A stretch of 21,606 nucleotides of DNA from a virus, in the IMG/VR virus record IMGVR_UViG_3300045922_000910, positions 1-21,606 of that record, one strand, 5' to 3'. This document shows, piece by piece, positions 12,993 through 20,187 of this stretch (its first letter is position 1; every line of letters starts with the position of its first letter). The notes under the pieces are model-generated. The model saw only the letters and a list, made by a program, of their open reading frames with translations. It was not told the origin of the DNA and did not search any database. A program made the position numbers and the translations under genes.

Positions 12993-14066
12993 ATGCACGC
13001 CCTTGTATCCGAACTCTTGAACGAACTGCGCATCCTGCTGGGCATGAACCTGCGCACTCCCTGGTACGCCCTGTGTGCCATGCTGGGACTGACCACCGCC
13101 GGGGTGCTGGAGTTTACGGACACGTACCTGTGGAGCCCGCCCATCACGCTGCTGCTGGTGTTCCTGACCATCATGGCCGATAGTGTCACGGGCATGCTCT
13201 ATGCGTACCGCCAGAAGCGATGGGAGTCACGCAAGGCGTTCCGGGGGCTGTTCAAAGCAGTGGCCTACCTGGGCCTGCTGATACTGGCCCACAACTATGG
13301 CCGTGCGGAGCCCTCGCTCAGCTGGCTGCCCACAGGCATACTGGTGCCCATGGTGCTGTTCCTGGTGCTCAGCCTGGTCAAGAACCTGAGCCTGCTGGGC
13401 TGGCTACCGCCTAAGCTGGCAGCCATGCTCTATGAGCGGATAGATGCGTATAAGAATCCGGCGAGTGATGCGCCTGAACAGAAGCCTCACCCCCAGCCCC
13501 TCTCCAAAGGAGAGGGGGGCAAGCAGCGGGGGGGTGAGGTAACTATACTGCTATTGCTGCTATGTGCGGGGCTGCTGTTGAGCAGCTGTAGCACAGAGCG
13601 GGCCTGCACACGCAAATACCCCTGTGTACCCACCACAGTGGAGCGCGTGGTGGCGGTGCGCGACACGACGATACTGACCCCAGCGGCAGAAGTGCGCACC
13701 GTGCTGCTGCCGTGGGCTGGCGCGCCGGTGCCTGATTATCATGTGGGGAAACCCGGCGAGCCACCTGCACCCTCTATCCATGAGGGGCAGGCTCGTCCGG
13801 GGGCCTTGCAGATCGTGACCGATACGACAGGGCAGGCCGCGCTGTCCTGGCACTACGATACCCAAGGCCGCCTGCACATACAATGTAAGTGCAACGCCAT
13901 ACCGCAGACGATAGCGGGCGCGATACGCCGCGAAACGGAGACGCGCACGGTGGTGCAGACCGAACGGGTCTATGGCTTCTGGTGGTGGAGCGGTGTGGTG
14001 TGGTGGAGTAGCCTGTTTCTGGTTGTGGTGATTAACCTGATTTTAAGACGATTTAAACCCCTATAA
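12993..14066 (+). CDS. Holin fused to u-spanin-like lipoprotein (two-part lysis protein)
   Basis: The ORF has 357 aa. Residues 1-155 look like a phage holin (PF05105-type): hydrophobic segments at about 23-42, 50-71 and 87-102, and again at 113-135, with an ESRKAFRGLFKAVAYLGLL stretch. Residues about 165-181 (PHPQPLSKGEGGKQRGG) are repeat-derived. From about 183 a classic lipoprotein signal follows: TILLLLLCAGLLLSSC with Cys199 as the lipid site (lipobox L-S-S-C). The mature part is 159 aa, periplasmic-looking, and ends in a membrane segment (about 333-351, VVWWSSLFLVVVINLI) with a basic tail (LRRFKPL). OM lipoprotein plus C-terminal membrane anchor is the layout of u-spanins (phage T1 gp11). 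No good separate start is visible before the signal. Holin is well supported; the spanin is strong by topology only. Processing of an internal lipoprotein signal is inference. Confidence 0.75.
   Translation: MHALVSELLNELRILLGMNLRTPWYALCAMLGLTTAGVLEFTDTYLWSPPITLLLVFLTIMADSVTGMLYAYRQKRWESRKAFRGLFKAVAYLGLLILAHNYGRAEPSLSWLPTGILVPMVLFLVLSLVKNLSLLGWLPPKLAAMLYERIDAYKNPASDAPEQKPHPQPLSKGEGGKQRGGEVTILLLLLCAGLLLSSCSTERACTRKYPCVPTTVERVVAVRDTTILTPAAEVRTVLLPWAGAPVPDYHVGKPGEPPAPSIHEGQARPGALQIVTDTTGQAALSWHYDTQGRLHIQCKCNAIPQTIAGAIRRETETRTVVQTERVYGFWWWSGVVWWSSLFLVVVINLILRRFKPL
13485..13539. repeat. GC-rich repeat between holin and u-spanin parts
   Basis: CCTCACCCCC at the left and GGGGGTGAGG at the right form arms round the hairpin AGCCCCTCTCC-AAA-GGAGAGGGG. 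It is read in frame as PHPQPLSKGEGG, a peptide often seen in Bacteroidota proteins where this repeat has jumped in. The unit is about 55 bp. It sits exactly at the border between the two functional parts. Confidence 0.8.
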
Positions 14067-14069
14067 AAA

Positions 14070-14342
14070 ATGACAGCAGAGCACAAAAAGATAGCGCAAG
14101 ATGCGTTCCTCCATGACCACCGCGACGAGGTGTATATCGTGGCCAACCGTGGCTACATGGACTATGGCATAGCGCTGCAAGTGGCCGGCAAGGCAGAACT
14201 GGTTACGACGATACGTCGCCAAGCGCTACAGGCTGATGATGCACAGGCCACCAAAGCCGAGCTGAAGGCCAAAGCCGAAGCCGAGAAGAAGGCCAAAGCC
14301 AAAGCAACCGAACCCGAACCCGAAACCCCCAACGCTGAATAA
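14070..14342 (+). CDS. Small protein of unknown function with charged Ala/Lys/Glu tail
   Basis: The protein has 90 aa and belongs to no family I recognise. The first about 55 residues could be a compact helical/beta domain, including DEVYIVANRGYMDYGIALQVAGK. The rest (AELKAKAEAEKKAKAKATEPEPETPNAE) is a low-complexity charged helix. It starts 3 bp after the holin-spanin stop and ends 2 bp before the sheath start, so it is surely co-translated with them. A head-tail joining or sheath-related role is possible from position only. Confidence 0.7.
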   Translation: MTAEHKKIAQDAFLHDHRDEVYIVANRGYMDYGIALQVAGKAELVTTIRRQALQADDAQATKAELKAKAEAEKKAKAKATEPEPETPNAE

Positions 14343-14344
14343 CC

Positions 14345-15580
14345 ATGGCACTGAACGACGTTACGATCATCAAACAAGGGGGTGGCCTAGGCCGGCGCAA
14401 CCCCAGCGAGGACATGGTGAGCGGGCTCCTCGTGCATGGGTGGGCCACGCCGAGCCTGCCCCTGGGTGCCATTGCCACGCTGTTTAGTGTGCGCGATGCG
14501 GAGGGGCTGGGGCTGACCCGCGCCTATGATGCCGCAAATGAGGGTCTGGTGCATTACCACATCCGCGAGTTCTTCCGGATGAACCCGAACGGGGAGCTGC
14601 ACCTGATGCTGGTGCCAACGACGGTGACGGACTGGAGCCTGCTGGTGGACAAAGACCAGCAGTACGCCGCCAAGCTGCTGCGCACGGCCAACGGGCGCAT
14701 CCGCCAACTGGGGGTGGCGTTCAACCTCTATCAAAATTACACGCCCGTGCTGAGCGGTGGGCTGGATGCCCAGCTGCCGGCGGTTATCAGCAAAGCGCAA
14801 GCCCTGGCAGACAGTGAGTTTGTGCAGAAGCGGCCAGTGGACATTGTGATAGAAGGGCGCAGCTACAACGGCACGGCCAGCGCCGCAGCGAACCTGCGTG
14901 CGCTGGATGCCGCCAACGTGAGTGTGGTCATCGCGCAAGACCGCAGCCCGGGGAGTCCGTTCGGCGATGGCCTGTCGCCAGGCCACGCCGCACTGGGCAC
15001 GGTGCTGGGCACCATCAGCGCGGCACAGGTGCAGCAGAACATCGGGGCGCTGGCACTGTTCAACCTCACGGGCAACGGCGCGTTCCTGGCGGCAGGCCTG
15101 AGCAGCGGGCAAGCCCTGGCGAGCTATAGCGAAACCGACCTGGGCACGCTGAAGGACAAAGGCTACCTCTTTGCCCTGCCCTACGCCGGCTATGCGGGGC
15201 ACTACTGGTGCGACAGCGCCACCTGCACAGAGGCGGCCAGCGACTTCGCCTACATCGAGAATAACCGCACCATGCACAAAGCCAGCCGCCTGGCCTATAG
15301 GGCGCTGCTGCCGCTGCTGATGAGCAACGTGCCGGTGGATGCCGACACGGGCAACCTGGACAAGAACTGGGTGGCCTGGGCCGAGGCCTTGGGCTTGGAG
15401 GCGCTGAGCCAGATGTACCGCGATGGGGAGCTGAGTGCCCTGCCCGATGTGTACATAGACCCGGCGCAGAACGTGCTGGCCACGTCTATGATAGATGTGC
15501 GCTTTGCTATCACACCGCTGGGTGTGGCGCGGCAAATTACGGGCTACATTCGGTTCAACAACCCTTTTAACAACGCATAA
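14345..15580 (+). CDS. Contractile tail sheath protein (DUF2586 type)
   Basis: The protein has 411 aa. It carries the DUF2586/Mu gpL-like sheath pattern: N-terminal MALNDVTIIKQGGGLGRR. Near the C-terminal half come GYLFALPYAGYAGHYWCDSATCTEAASDFAYIENNRTMHKASRLAYRALLP (about 280-330) and a final VARQITGYIRFNNPF (IRF strand that links neighbouring subunits). The sheath forms the contracting outer tube and shows this is a myophage. The tube gene follows 2 bp later. Confidence 0.88.
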   Translation: MALNDVTIIKQGGGLGRRNPSEDMVSGLLVHGWATPSLPLGAIATLFSVRDAEGLGLTRAYDAANEGLVHYHIREFFRMNPNGELHLMLVPTTVTDWSLLVDKDQQYAAKLLRTANGRIRQLGVAFNLYQNYTPVLSGGLDAQLPAVISKAQALADSEFVQKRPVDIVIEGRSYNGTASAAANLRALDAANVSVVIAQDRSPGSPFGDGLSPGHAALGTVLGTISAAQVQQNIGALALFNLTGNGAFLAAGLSSGQALASYSETDLGTLKDKGYLFALPYAGYAGHYWCDSATCTEAASDFAYIENNRTMHKASRLAYRALLPLLMSNVPVDADTGNLDKNWVAWAEALGLEALSQMYRDGELSALPDVYIDPAQNVLATSMIDVRFAITPLGVARQITGYIRFNNPFNNA

Positions 15581-15582
15581 TC

Positions 15583-16011
15583 ATGGATAGTCCTGTACCC
15601 ACCATCAATGGCCGCGCCTACGACTGGGCCAGCATAGACGTGGTGCTCTTTGGCAAAAAAATCTGGGGCATCACGGAAATCAGCTACGAAGAGCAGAAGG
15701 AGCTGGCGCTGAACTATGGCGCAGGCAACAAGCCCGTGAGCTATGGCGATGGGCAAAAGACCTTCAGCGGTGCCATGACCATAGAGGAGCAAGAGGCGAT
15801 ATGGATAGAGCAGAACCTGCCGCCCGGCGCGAGCATGACGGACATCCCGCCCTTTGCGGTGATCCTCAGCTTTGCCCCTGCGGGCAAGCCCATCGTGACG
15901 CGCCGCCTGCTGGGCTGCCGCATCAGCCAAGTGAGCCGCACCCATAGCCAGGGCGAGAGCAACAGCATGGTGGAACTGACGCTGGTGATCGCGGACATCT
16001 GGTACCGATAA
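15583..16011 (+). CDS. Tail tube protein
   Basis: The protein has 142 aa. It is beta-rich: TINGRAYDWASIDVVLFGKKIWGITEISYEEQ (about 7-38), YGAGNKPVSYGDGQKTFSGAMTIEEQE (about 45-71), and a C-terminal strand pair MVELTLVIADIWY. The 'G-x-x-x-x-x-G-x-x-x-x-x-G-x-x-x-x' gapped glycines and the pairing with the sheath gene fit the Mu gpM-type tube. It polymerises into the DNA channel inside the sheath. Confidence 0.82.
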   Translation: MDSPVPTINGRAYDWASIDVVLFGKKIWGITEISYEEQKELALNYGAGNKPVSYGDGQKTFSGAMTIEEQEAIWIEQNLPPGASMTDIPPFAVILSFAPAGKPIVTRRLLGCRISQVSRTHSQGESNSMVELTLVIADIWYR

Positions 16012-16016
16012 GCCAA

Positions 16017-16073
16017 GCCCCATCGCGCCTAAGGCGGACACAGCCCCTAGCCCCTCCCCGCAAGGAGAGGGGG
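16017..16073. repeat. GC-rich dispersed repeat after the tube gene
   Basis: Nearly the same as 2590-2634 for 45 bp (one mismatch), then a hairpin CCCCTCCCCGC-AAGGAGAGGGGG. It fills most of the 95-bp gap between tube and tail-chaperone genes. It may slow transcription or protect upstream mRNA, raising tube and sheath over later genes. Confidence 0.85.
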
Positions 16074-16106
16074 ATACATCACAAAATATCATAACCCCCC
16101 AATACA

Positions 16107-16466
16107 ATGAAAGAGCACGTAAAGAAGACAGAGCCCGTAGCGCACGCCGCCCCGGAGCTGCTGCCCGGCGAGCTGAGCGCCACAGATGTGAACAAGCTGA
16201 AAGCGCAGCATGGACAGATTTACCGGATAGAGACGGCGCACAACGGCGAGCGGCTGGTGGGCTACTTCAAGAAGCCGGACCGGAAGATACTGGGGCTGGC
16301 CAGCAAGTACAGCGCGGAGCCGGTGAAGGTGGGCGAGGTGCTGTTTGGCAACTGCCGGGTGGCGGGCGACCCACGCCAGGAGACGGTGGATGAGCACTTC
16401 CTGGCCTGCTGTGTGGAGCTGAACGGTATCGTCAAGCTAGCGGAGAGTAGCCTGGTGGAGTGCTAG
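16107..16466 (+). CDS. Tail assembly chaperone (first product)
   Basis: The protein has 119 aa. Position between tube and tape measure is diagnostic for tail chaperones. Sequence is fairly typical: LSATDVNKLKAQHGQIYRIE (about 25-44), VGYFKKPDRKILGLASKYSAEPVKVGEVLFGNCRVAGD (about 51-88), EHFLACCVELNGIVK. It should bind the tape measure and help tube assembly. A second ORF overlaps its 3' end in the -1 frame. Confidence 0.72.
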   Translation: MKEHVKKTEPVAHAAPELLPGELSATDVNKLKAQHGQIYRIETAHNGERLVGYFKKPDRKILGLASKYSAEPVKVGEVLFGNCRVAGDPRQETVDEHFLACCVELNGIVKLAESSLVEC

Positions 16467-16633
16467 CGGCTGCCGCCATCCGCAAGGACGACTGGATAGC
16501 GCAAGTGGATGCCCTGATACTGACAGAGGCGCATGTGCTGCCGGAACGCCTGACGGATGAGGAATGGGCAGCCTGCTACCAGCGCATATGCTGGGTGCTG
16601 GAACAGCGGGCGGCTGCGATGCGTAAACGCTAG
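16460..16633 (+). CDS. Small tail-chaperone partner ORF, GTG start overlapping the previous stop
   Basis: 57 codons in the -1 frame with respect to the chaperone. GTG at 16460 overlaps GAG-TGC-TAG at the end of the upstream gene, so translational coupling or a -1 frameshift would both make it. It reads WIAQVDALILTEAHVLPERL (about 12-31) then TDEEWAACYQRICWVLEQ. The 'L-P-x-x-L-[TS]-D-E-E-W-A' pattern resembles the frameshift extension of tail chaperones. No homopolymeric slippery site is visible (frameshift window 16451-16466), so re-initiation at GTG is preferred. It is too short to be found by length filters. Confidence 0.6.
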   Translation: MLAAAAIRKDDWIAQVDALILTEAHVLPERLTDEEWAACYQRICWVLEQRAAAMRKR

Positions 16634-16788
16634 GCCTTAGGGGGAGCGTCTGAGGGGTCATCTGGCTCGCCCCACACCCACTTCCACAGGTCGCGAGGTT
16701 GCTGGCGCACGGGCGTGCGCCAGAAGAGCCACAGCATGAACCCCAGCCCACAGCCAGCCACTAGTAGAAACTCTTGAAACTCTGTCAT
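16630..16788 (-). CDS. Small single-pass membrane protein, opposite strand
   Basis: 52 aa, beginning MTEFQEFLLVAGCGLGFMLW. A hydrophobic segment at about 7-23 (FLLVAGCGLGFMLWLFW) is followed by a soluble tail with basic then acidic residues (RTPVRQQPRDLWKWVWGEPDDPSDAPPKA). It belongs to no family I recognise. The case for a real gene is its own promoter: TTTG, 21 bp, TATATTTG, ending 5 nt before the ATG. Its stop shares CTAG with the stop of the 57-codon ORF. It is the only minus-strand gene in the plus block. It could be a moron, for example a superinfection-exclusion protein, but that is a guess. Confidence 0.55.
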   Translation of the reverse strand: MTEFQEFLLVAGCGLGFMLWLFWRTPVRQQPRDLWKWVWGEPDDPSDAPPKA

Positions 16789-16793
16789 ATACC

Positions 16794-16826
16794 CAAATAT
16801 ACGCATATCTATGGAGCAAAAGCAAA
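16794..16826 (-). promoter_or_regulatory. Strong Bacteroidota-type promoter, minus strand
   Basis: Read on the minus strand: TTTG (plus CAAA 16823-16826), 21 bp, TATATTTG (plus CAAATATA 16794-16801). Both boxes and the spacing are exact matches to the consensus. It overlaps the first five codons of the tape measure gene on the other strand, so the two transcription units face in opposite directions and could interfere. The GCGTATATTTG part is also found at 1315-1325. Confidence 0.7.
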
Positions 16827-18961
16827 CGCAATGGATACTGCTGCTCAGTGACAAAGTGAGTGGCCCCTTGCAGCAGTTGCAAGGGTATGCGGGCAAGGCG
16901 GTGATGGCTATGGCGGGGCTGCAAAGCAAGCTGGAAGGTGTGGGCAAGACGGCCATGGCGCTGAACCACCTAGGGCATGCCATGCAGACGACCGGGCACG
17001 CCATCAGTGGGGCGATGCGGCCGCTGGTGGAGCTGGACAGTGCCATGCAAGAGGTGCAGATGATAACCGGGCTGAGCGGCGATGCCCTGAAGGCGCTCGA
17101 GGGCCGCGCCATTGGGCTGAGCAAGACCTTTGGGGGCCCGGCCAGTGCGCAAGCGGCGGTGTTTACCGGAGTGCTGAGCGATTTGGGGCCACAGGTGGCC
17201 GCGAACCAGGATGCGCTGAGCCATATGGCGGACAGCATCAACAAACTGGGGCTGACGATGAAAGGCGATGTGGTGGGTGCGCAAAAGGCGCTGACCACAG
17301 CCGTGAACGTGTTTGGTGACAGCACGTGGGACAGTGCCAAGCAAGCAGAGTACATGACGCGGGTGGCCAATGTGATGGCCGCAGGGCAGAAGGAAGGGAA
17401 CGTGACGGTGAGTGAGCTGGCCGAGACGATGAACAAGAGTGCAGGTGCCGCACGTGCAGCAGGACTGAGCATAGAGGAGCTGGTGGCGGTGAGCGAGACG
17501 CTGGGTAAACTGAACATCAAAGGCGCAGAGGGCGGCACGGCAGTGCGTAATGTGTTGCTGAAGACGCTGAGCGAAAAGCTGATAAGCAAGGATGCGCTGG
17601 AGTCGCTGCAAGCGGCAGGCGTGGACATGAAAAAGGTGCAGGATACCACGCTGCCACTTATAGATAGGCTCAATGAATTGAAAAAGGTGGGAAAAGACAT
17701 GGGCACCCTGGGGCTGGTGTTTGGCACCGAGAATGTGAACGCCGCTGCCCAGCTGCTGAACAGTACGGAGCTGATACAACAGTTCCAGGATGCGGTAACG
17801 GGCACTACCGAGCTGGAACGGCAAAGTGCGGCGGTGCAGGAGAGTATCGCCAAAAAGATGGGGCGTGTGCAGGCCCAGCTACAGGCGTTGCAGCTAAGTG
17901 TGCTGAGCGCCACAGGCGAGTGGGGTGCGTACCTGGCCATGTTAGGGCAGCTGCTGCCCAGCATAGGCATGGCGCTGCCTGCGCTAGGCATGCTGAGCAA
18001 AGGGCTGGTGCTGGTGACCACGCGGGGCCTGATACCTATGGCGCGGATGCTGCTGTATGGCAAGACGGCCATGGTCACCCTGGTGGTGCAGGGGGTGCAA
18101 CGGCTGGTGGTGGCCCTGGGCGCTATGGCGGCGGGGCTGCTGACCAACCTGCGGCGGCTGCCGATGCTGATCACCCAACTGGGGGCCACCACCACGGCTA
18201 CGACCCTGGCCACAGGGGCCACGCGCGGGCTGACCAACGCCTTCCGTGCGCTGAACCTGACCAACCCGTGGGGCTGGCTGATAACGGGTATCGGGCTTGT
18301 CATCACCTTCCGCAAGGAGCTGGCGGAGGCGGGTGAGAAGATGATGAACTACTTTGGCGTATCGAGCGACAGGCAGAACAAGCAGCGCATCCGCACCTTT
18401 GCCCAGCAGACGTCCCAGGCGATGACGGAGCTGGGCCTTAGCGACACAGACCGCAAGCTGTTCAAAGACCGCTTGCTGAACTACAAGGACAGTAGCGGCA
18501 TCCGACTGGACGGCAAGAGCTATGTGGCCTTTGCCGAGTCTACTATTGCCACAATGCAAAAAGCGCAGGCCACGGCCATAGACCAACTGAGCAGTGAGCA
18601 GCTAAAGCAACTGGCAGAAATAGCCAAGTCTACGGATGTGGCTAAGTCTACGCGAGACCTGGCCGACAGCCTGCTGCGCAAACGCGCGGCGCACGACACG
18701 CGGCAGGAGCTGGCAGGCCTGGGCGGCTTGGCCGGCGCAGGGGGGCCCGACCCCGCCAGCGACCTGAAAGGCCACATAGCAGGCGTGGCCAGCCACAGCG
18801 GGGTGCGTCACATCACCATCAACATACACGATGGGCTGGTGAAGGAACTGAACGTGATTACCCAGCACCTGAACGAGGGCGTGGCCAAGGTGCGCACCGA
18901 AATGGAGCGGGTGTTTACCACCATTGTGCGCGACACGGAAGTAAACCTAGCGAGCAACTGA
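16811..18961 (+). CDS. Tail tape measure protein (TP901 core)
   Basis: The protein has 716 aa. Residues about 60-250 carry the TP901/PhageMin_Tail core: LDSAMQEVQMITGLSGDALKALE, then FTGVLSDLGPQVAANQDALSHMADSINKLGLTMKG, then YMTRVANVMAAGQKEGNVTVSELAETMNKSAGAARAAGLSIEELVAVSETL. A hydrophobic, helix-rich stretch follows (about 375-515). It ends in a basic/acidic coiled part (HLNEGVAKVRTEMERVF). It sets tail length and helps DNA entry. It is in the expected place after the chaperones. With the tail length roughly set by 716 residues, the tail should be about 100 nm (rule of thumb, inference). Confidence 0.92.
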   Translation: MEQKQTQWILLLSDKVSGPLQQLQGYAGKAVMAMAGLQSKLEGVGKTAMALNHLGHAMQTTGHAISGAMRPLVELDSAMQEVQMITGLSGDALKALEGRAIGLSKTFGGPASAQAAVFTGVLSDLGPQVAANQDALSHMADSINKLGLTMKGDVVGAQKALTTAVNVFGDSTWDSAKQAEYMTRVANVMAAGQKEGNVTVSELAETMNKSAGAARAAGLSIEELVAVSETLGKLNIKGAEGGTAVRNVLLKTLSEKLISKDALESLQAAGVDMKKVQDTTLPLIDRLNELKKVGKDMGTLGLVFGTENVNAAAQLLNSTELIQQFQDAVTGTTELERQSAAVQESIAKKMGRVQAQLQALQLSVLSATGEWGAYLAMLGQLLPSIGMALPALGMLSKGLVLVTTRGLIPMARMLLYGKTAMVTLVVQGVQRLVVALGAMAAGLLTNLRRLPMLITQLGATTTATTLATGATRGLTNAFRALNLTNPWGWLITGIGLVITFRKELAEAGEKMMNYFGVSSDRQNKQRIRTFAQQTSQAMTELGLSDTDRKLFKDRLLNYKDSSGIRLDGKSYVAFAESTIATMQKAQATAIDQLSSEQLKQLAEIAKSTDVAKSTRDLADSLLRKRAAHDTRQELAGLGGLAGAGGPDPASDLKGHIAGVASHSGVRHITINIHDGLVKELNVITQHLNEGVAKVRTEMERVFTTIVRDTEVNLASN

Positions 18962-18962
18962 T

Positions 18963-19766
18963 ATGGCCAACTATAACATAGCCATCCCCTTTCTGCTGGA
19001 GCAGGTGTTCGGCGCCACGGCACGCATACCGCGCTACCGCCGCCTGCGGCAACTGCTGGCGGGCGAGGATGCGGAACAGGAGATGCCCACGCCTGGCTAT
19101 GCGGTGCAGGAAGTGGATGAGGTGGATGTGGTGGAGCTGAGCGCACTGGGCACGCCTATCCTAGAGCCCGTGACGCTGGTGATACCGGGCAAGGACAGTG
19201 CCTACATGGCCACGGATGGCACGGGCTACCGGCTGGCGCTGCCGCCCGCCACGATGATAGACTTCAGTCGCGCCAAGCGCATCGTAGAAACCGAGGTGCA
19301 GGGGCGCGACGGCAGTGTGAAGGAGCTGATAGGCATGAGCGACTGGCTGCTGCGCATACGCGGGGTGATCGTGGGTGATGGCTATGGCTATCCCTATGCG
19401 TACATCAGCCGCCTGCGCGATTTCTTTGAGTACGGCGGCGTGGTGCGGGTGGAGGCCCGCATCTGCGAGGAGCTGGGCATACGCGATGCGGTGCTGATGA
19501 ACCTGGACCTGCCGCGGCAAGAGGGCTTTGTGAACATGCAGCCCTTTACCATTGAATTGACGGCAGACCTGGCCGTGGAGCTGGAGCTGCGCGAGGACGA
19601 AGCCCAGCAGCAGCCCGTCATAGTCCCCGGCACCACGCCAGACCAGCAACTGGCGGCGGCCACCGCGCAGGCCACCGCGCCCAAAACCGTGCTACAGACC
19701 ACAGAGACGGCCACCCAACGGGTGATTACCTATGCGGATGGCAGTGTAGACATTATTCCGCTATAG
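18963..19766 (+). CDS. DUF6046-like tail/baseplate protein
   Basis: The protein has 267 aa. I recognise the Bacteroidota phage pattern: VTLVIPGKDSA (about 70-80), RIVETEVQGRDGSVKELIGMSDWLLRIRGVIVG (about 106-138) and YPYAYISRLRDFFEYGGVVRVEARICEELGIRDAVLMN (about 143-180). 'E-T-x-V-x-G-R-x-G-x-V-K-E' with 'I-x-G' resembles the DUF6046 family. The last 50 residues are a Gln/Ala/Thr-rich tail ending RVITYADGSVDIIPL. It comes just after the tape measure (ATG 1 bp beyond the stop), where Mu has its DNA-circularisation/hub-linked protein, so a tube-tip or hub-linked role is likely. Confidence 0.65.
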   Translation: MANYNIAIPFLLEQVFGATARIPRYRRLRQLLAGEDAEQEMPTPGYAVQEVDEVDVVELSALGTPILEPVTLVIPGKDSAYMATDGTGYRLALPPATMIDFSRAKRIVETEVQGRDGSVKELIGMSDWLLRIRGVIVGDGYGYPYAYISRLRDFFEYGGVVRVEARICEELGIRDAVLMNLDLPRQEGFVNMQPFTIELTADLAVELELREDEAQQQPVIVPGTTPDQQLAAATAQATAPKTVLQTTETATQRVITYADGSVDIIPL

Positions 19767-19806
19767 CCCCACCCCTAACCCCTCTGCGCCAGAGGCGGAA
19801 GGGGAA
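19767..19806. repeat. GC-rich dispersed repeat between DUF6046-like and LysM-like genes
   Basis: GCCCCACCCCTAACCCCTCT and a GCGCCAGAGGCGGAAGGGGA arm begin right after the stop codon and fill most of the 57-bp gap. The first 18 bases are the same as at 20127-20144. Confidence 0.75.
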
Positions 19807-19823
19807 AAGAAAGACAATATATC

Positions 19824-20126
19824 ATGATACAGCAGATAACGATAGAACACGGCCAGAACCTACTGGATGCCGCCATGCAAGCGTATGGCAGCCCGGACGG
19901 GCTGTTCTGGCTGATAGCCGACAACCCGGCCCTGCAAACAGCGGGCGTGGATACCTACCTGACCGCGGGGCAGGTGCTGGTGTATCGGGTGCAGCCTGCC
20001 AACCCTGTGCAGGCGCAGTACCTGCTGCGTGGCACGGTGGTGAACACGGGCGACCTACCCGCCGCGCTGTGCCCCGACGACTACTTTGAGCCTGGCTATA
20101 CCATCTGTGGCTATTTCACTGCATAA
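19824..20126 (+). CDS. LysM-like tail protein (gpX/gp53 type)
   Basis: The protein has 100 aa. It starts MIQQITIEHGQNLLDAAMQAYGS (about 1-23). It then has GLFWLIADNPAL (about 26-37) and LTAGQVLVYRV (about 46-56), in the order of a degenerate LysM: strand, helix, helix with N-P, strand after 'L-x-x-G-Q-x-L'. Small proteins of this sort occur in the baseplate hub region of contractile tails and bind hub or glycan. It is placed right after the DUF6046-like gene. Confidence 0.68.
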   Translation: MIQQITIEHGQNLLDAAMQAYGSPDGLFWLIADNPALQTAGVDTYLTAGQVLVYRVQPANPVQAQYLLRGTVVNTGDLPAALCPDDYFEPGYTICGYFTA

Positions 20127-20163
20127 GCCCCACCCCTAACCCCTCCCCGCAAGGAGAGGGGAA
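20127..20163. repeat. GC-rich dispersed repeat after the LysM-like gene
   Basis: GCCCCACCCCTAACCCCTCC followed by CCGCAAGGAGAGGGG, the simplest full unit of the family, sits in the gap before the collar fibre. It begins immediately after the stop codon, like the copy at 19767. Confidence 0.8.
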
Positions 20164-20187
20164 TAAACCACAAAAACCTATAGTACC

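Noticed and set aside
10980-14340. Shared AEPKPET-like peptide in the protease linker and the 90-aa protein
   Set aside because: Both are short low-complexity Pro/Glu stretches; similarity at the DNA level is limited to simple-sequence runs.
14387-15535. 382-codon minus-strand ORF opposite the sheath gene
   Set aside because: Shadow of the sheath frame; His/Gln/Arg-rich and no family pattern.
16449-16466. Classic -1 frameshift slippery site at the chaperone end
   Set aside because: No homopolymeric heptamer is present in the allowed window; GTG re-initiation fits better.
16630-18315. 561-codon ORF on the minus strand across the tape measure gene
   Set aside because: It is the complement of the tape measure in a GC-rich gene; the predicted protein is Ser/Ala/Pro-rich with no family pattern. 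Only its last 52 codons, with their own promoter, are kept.
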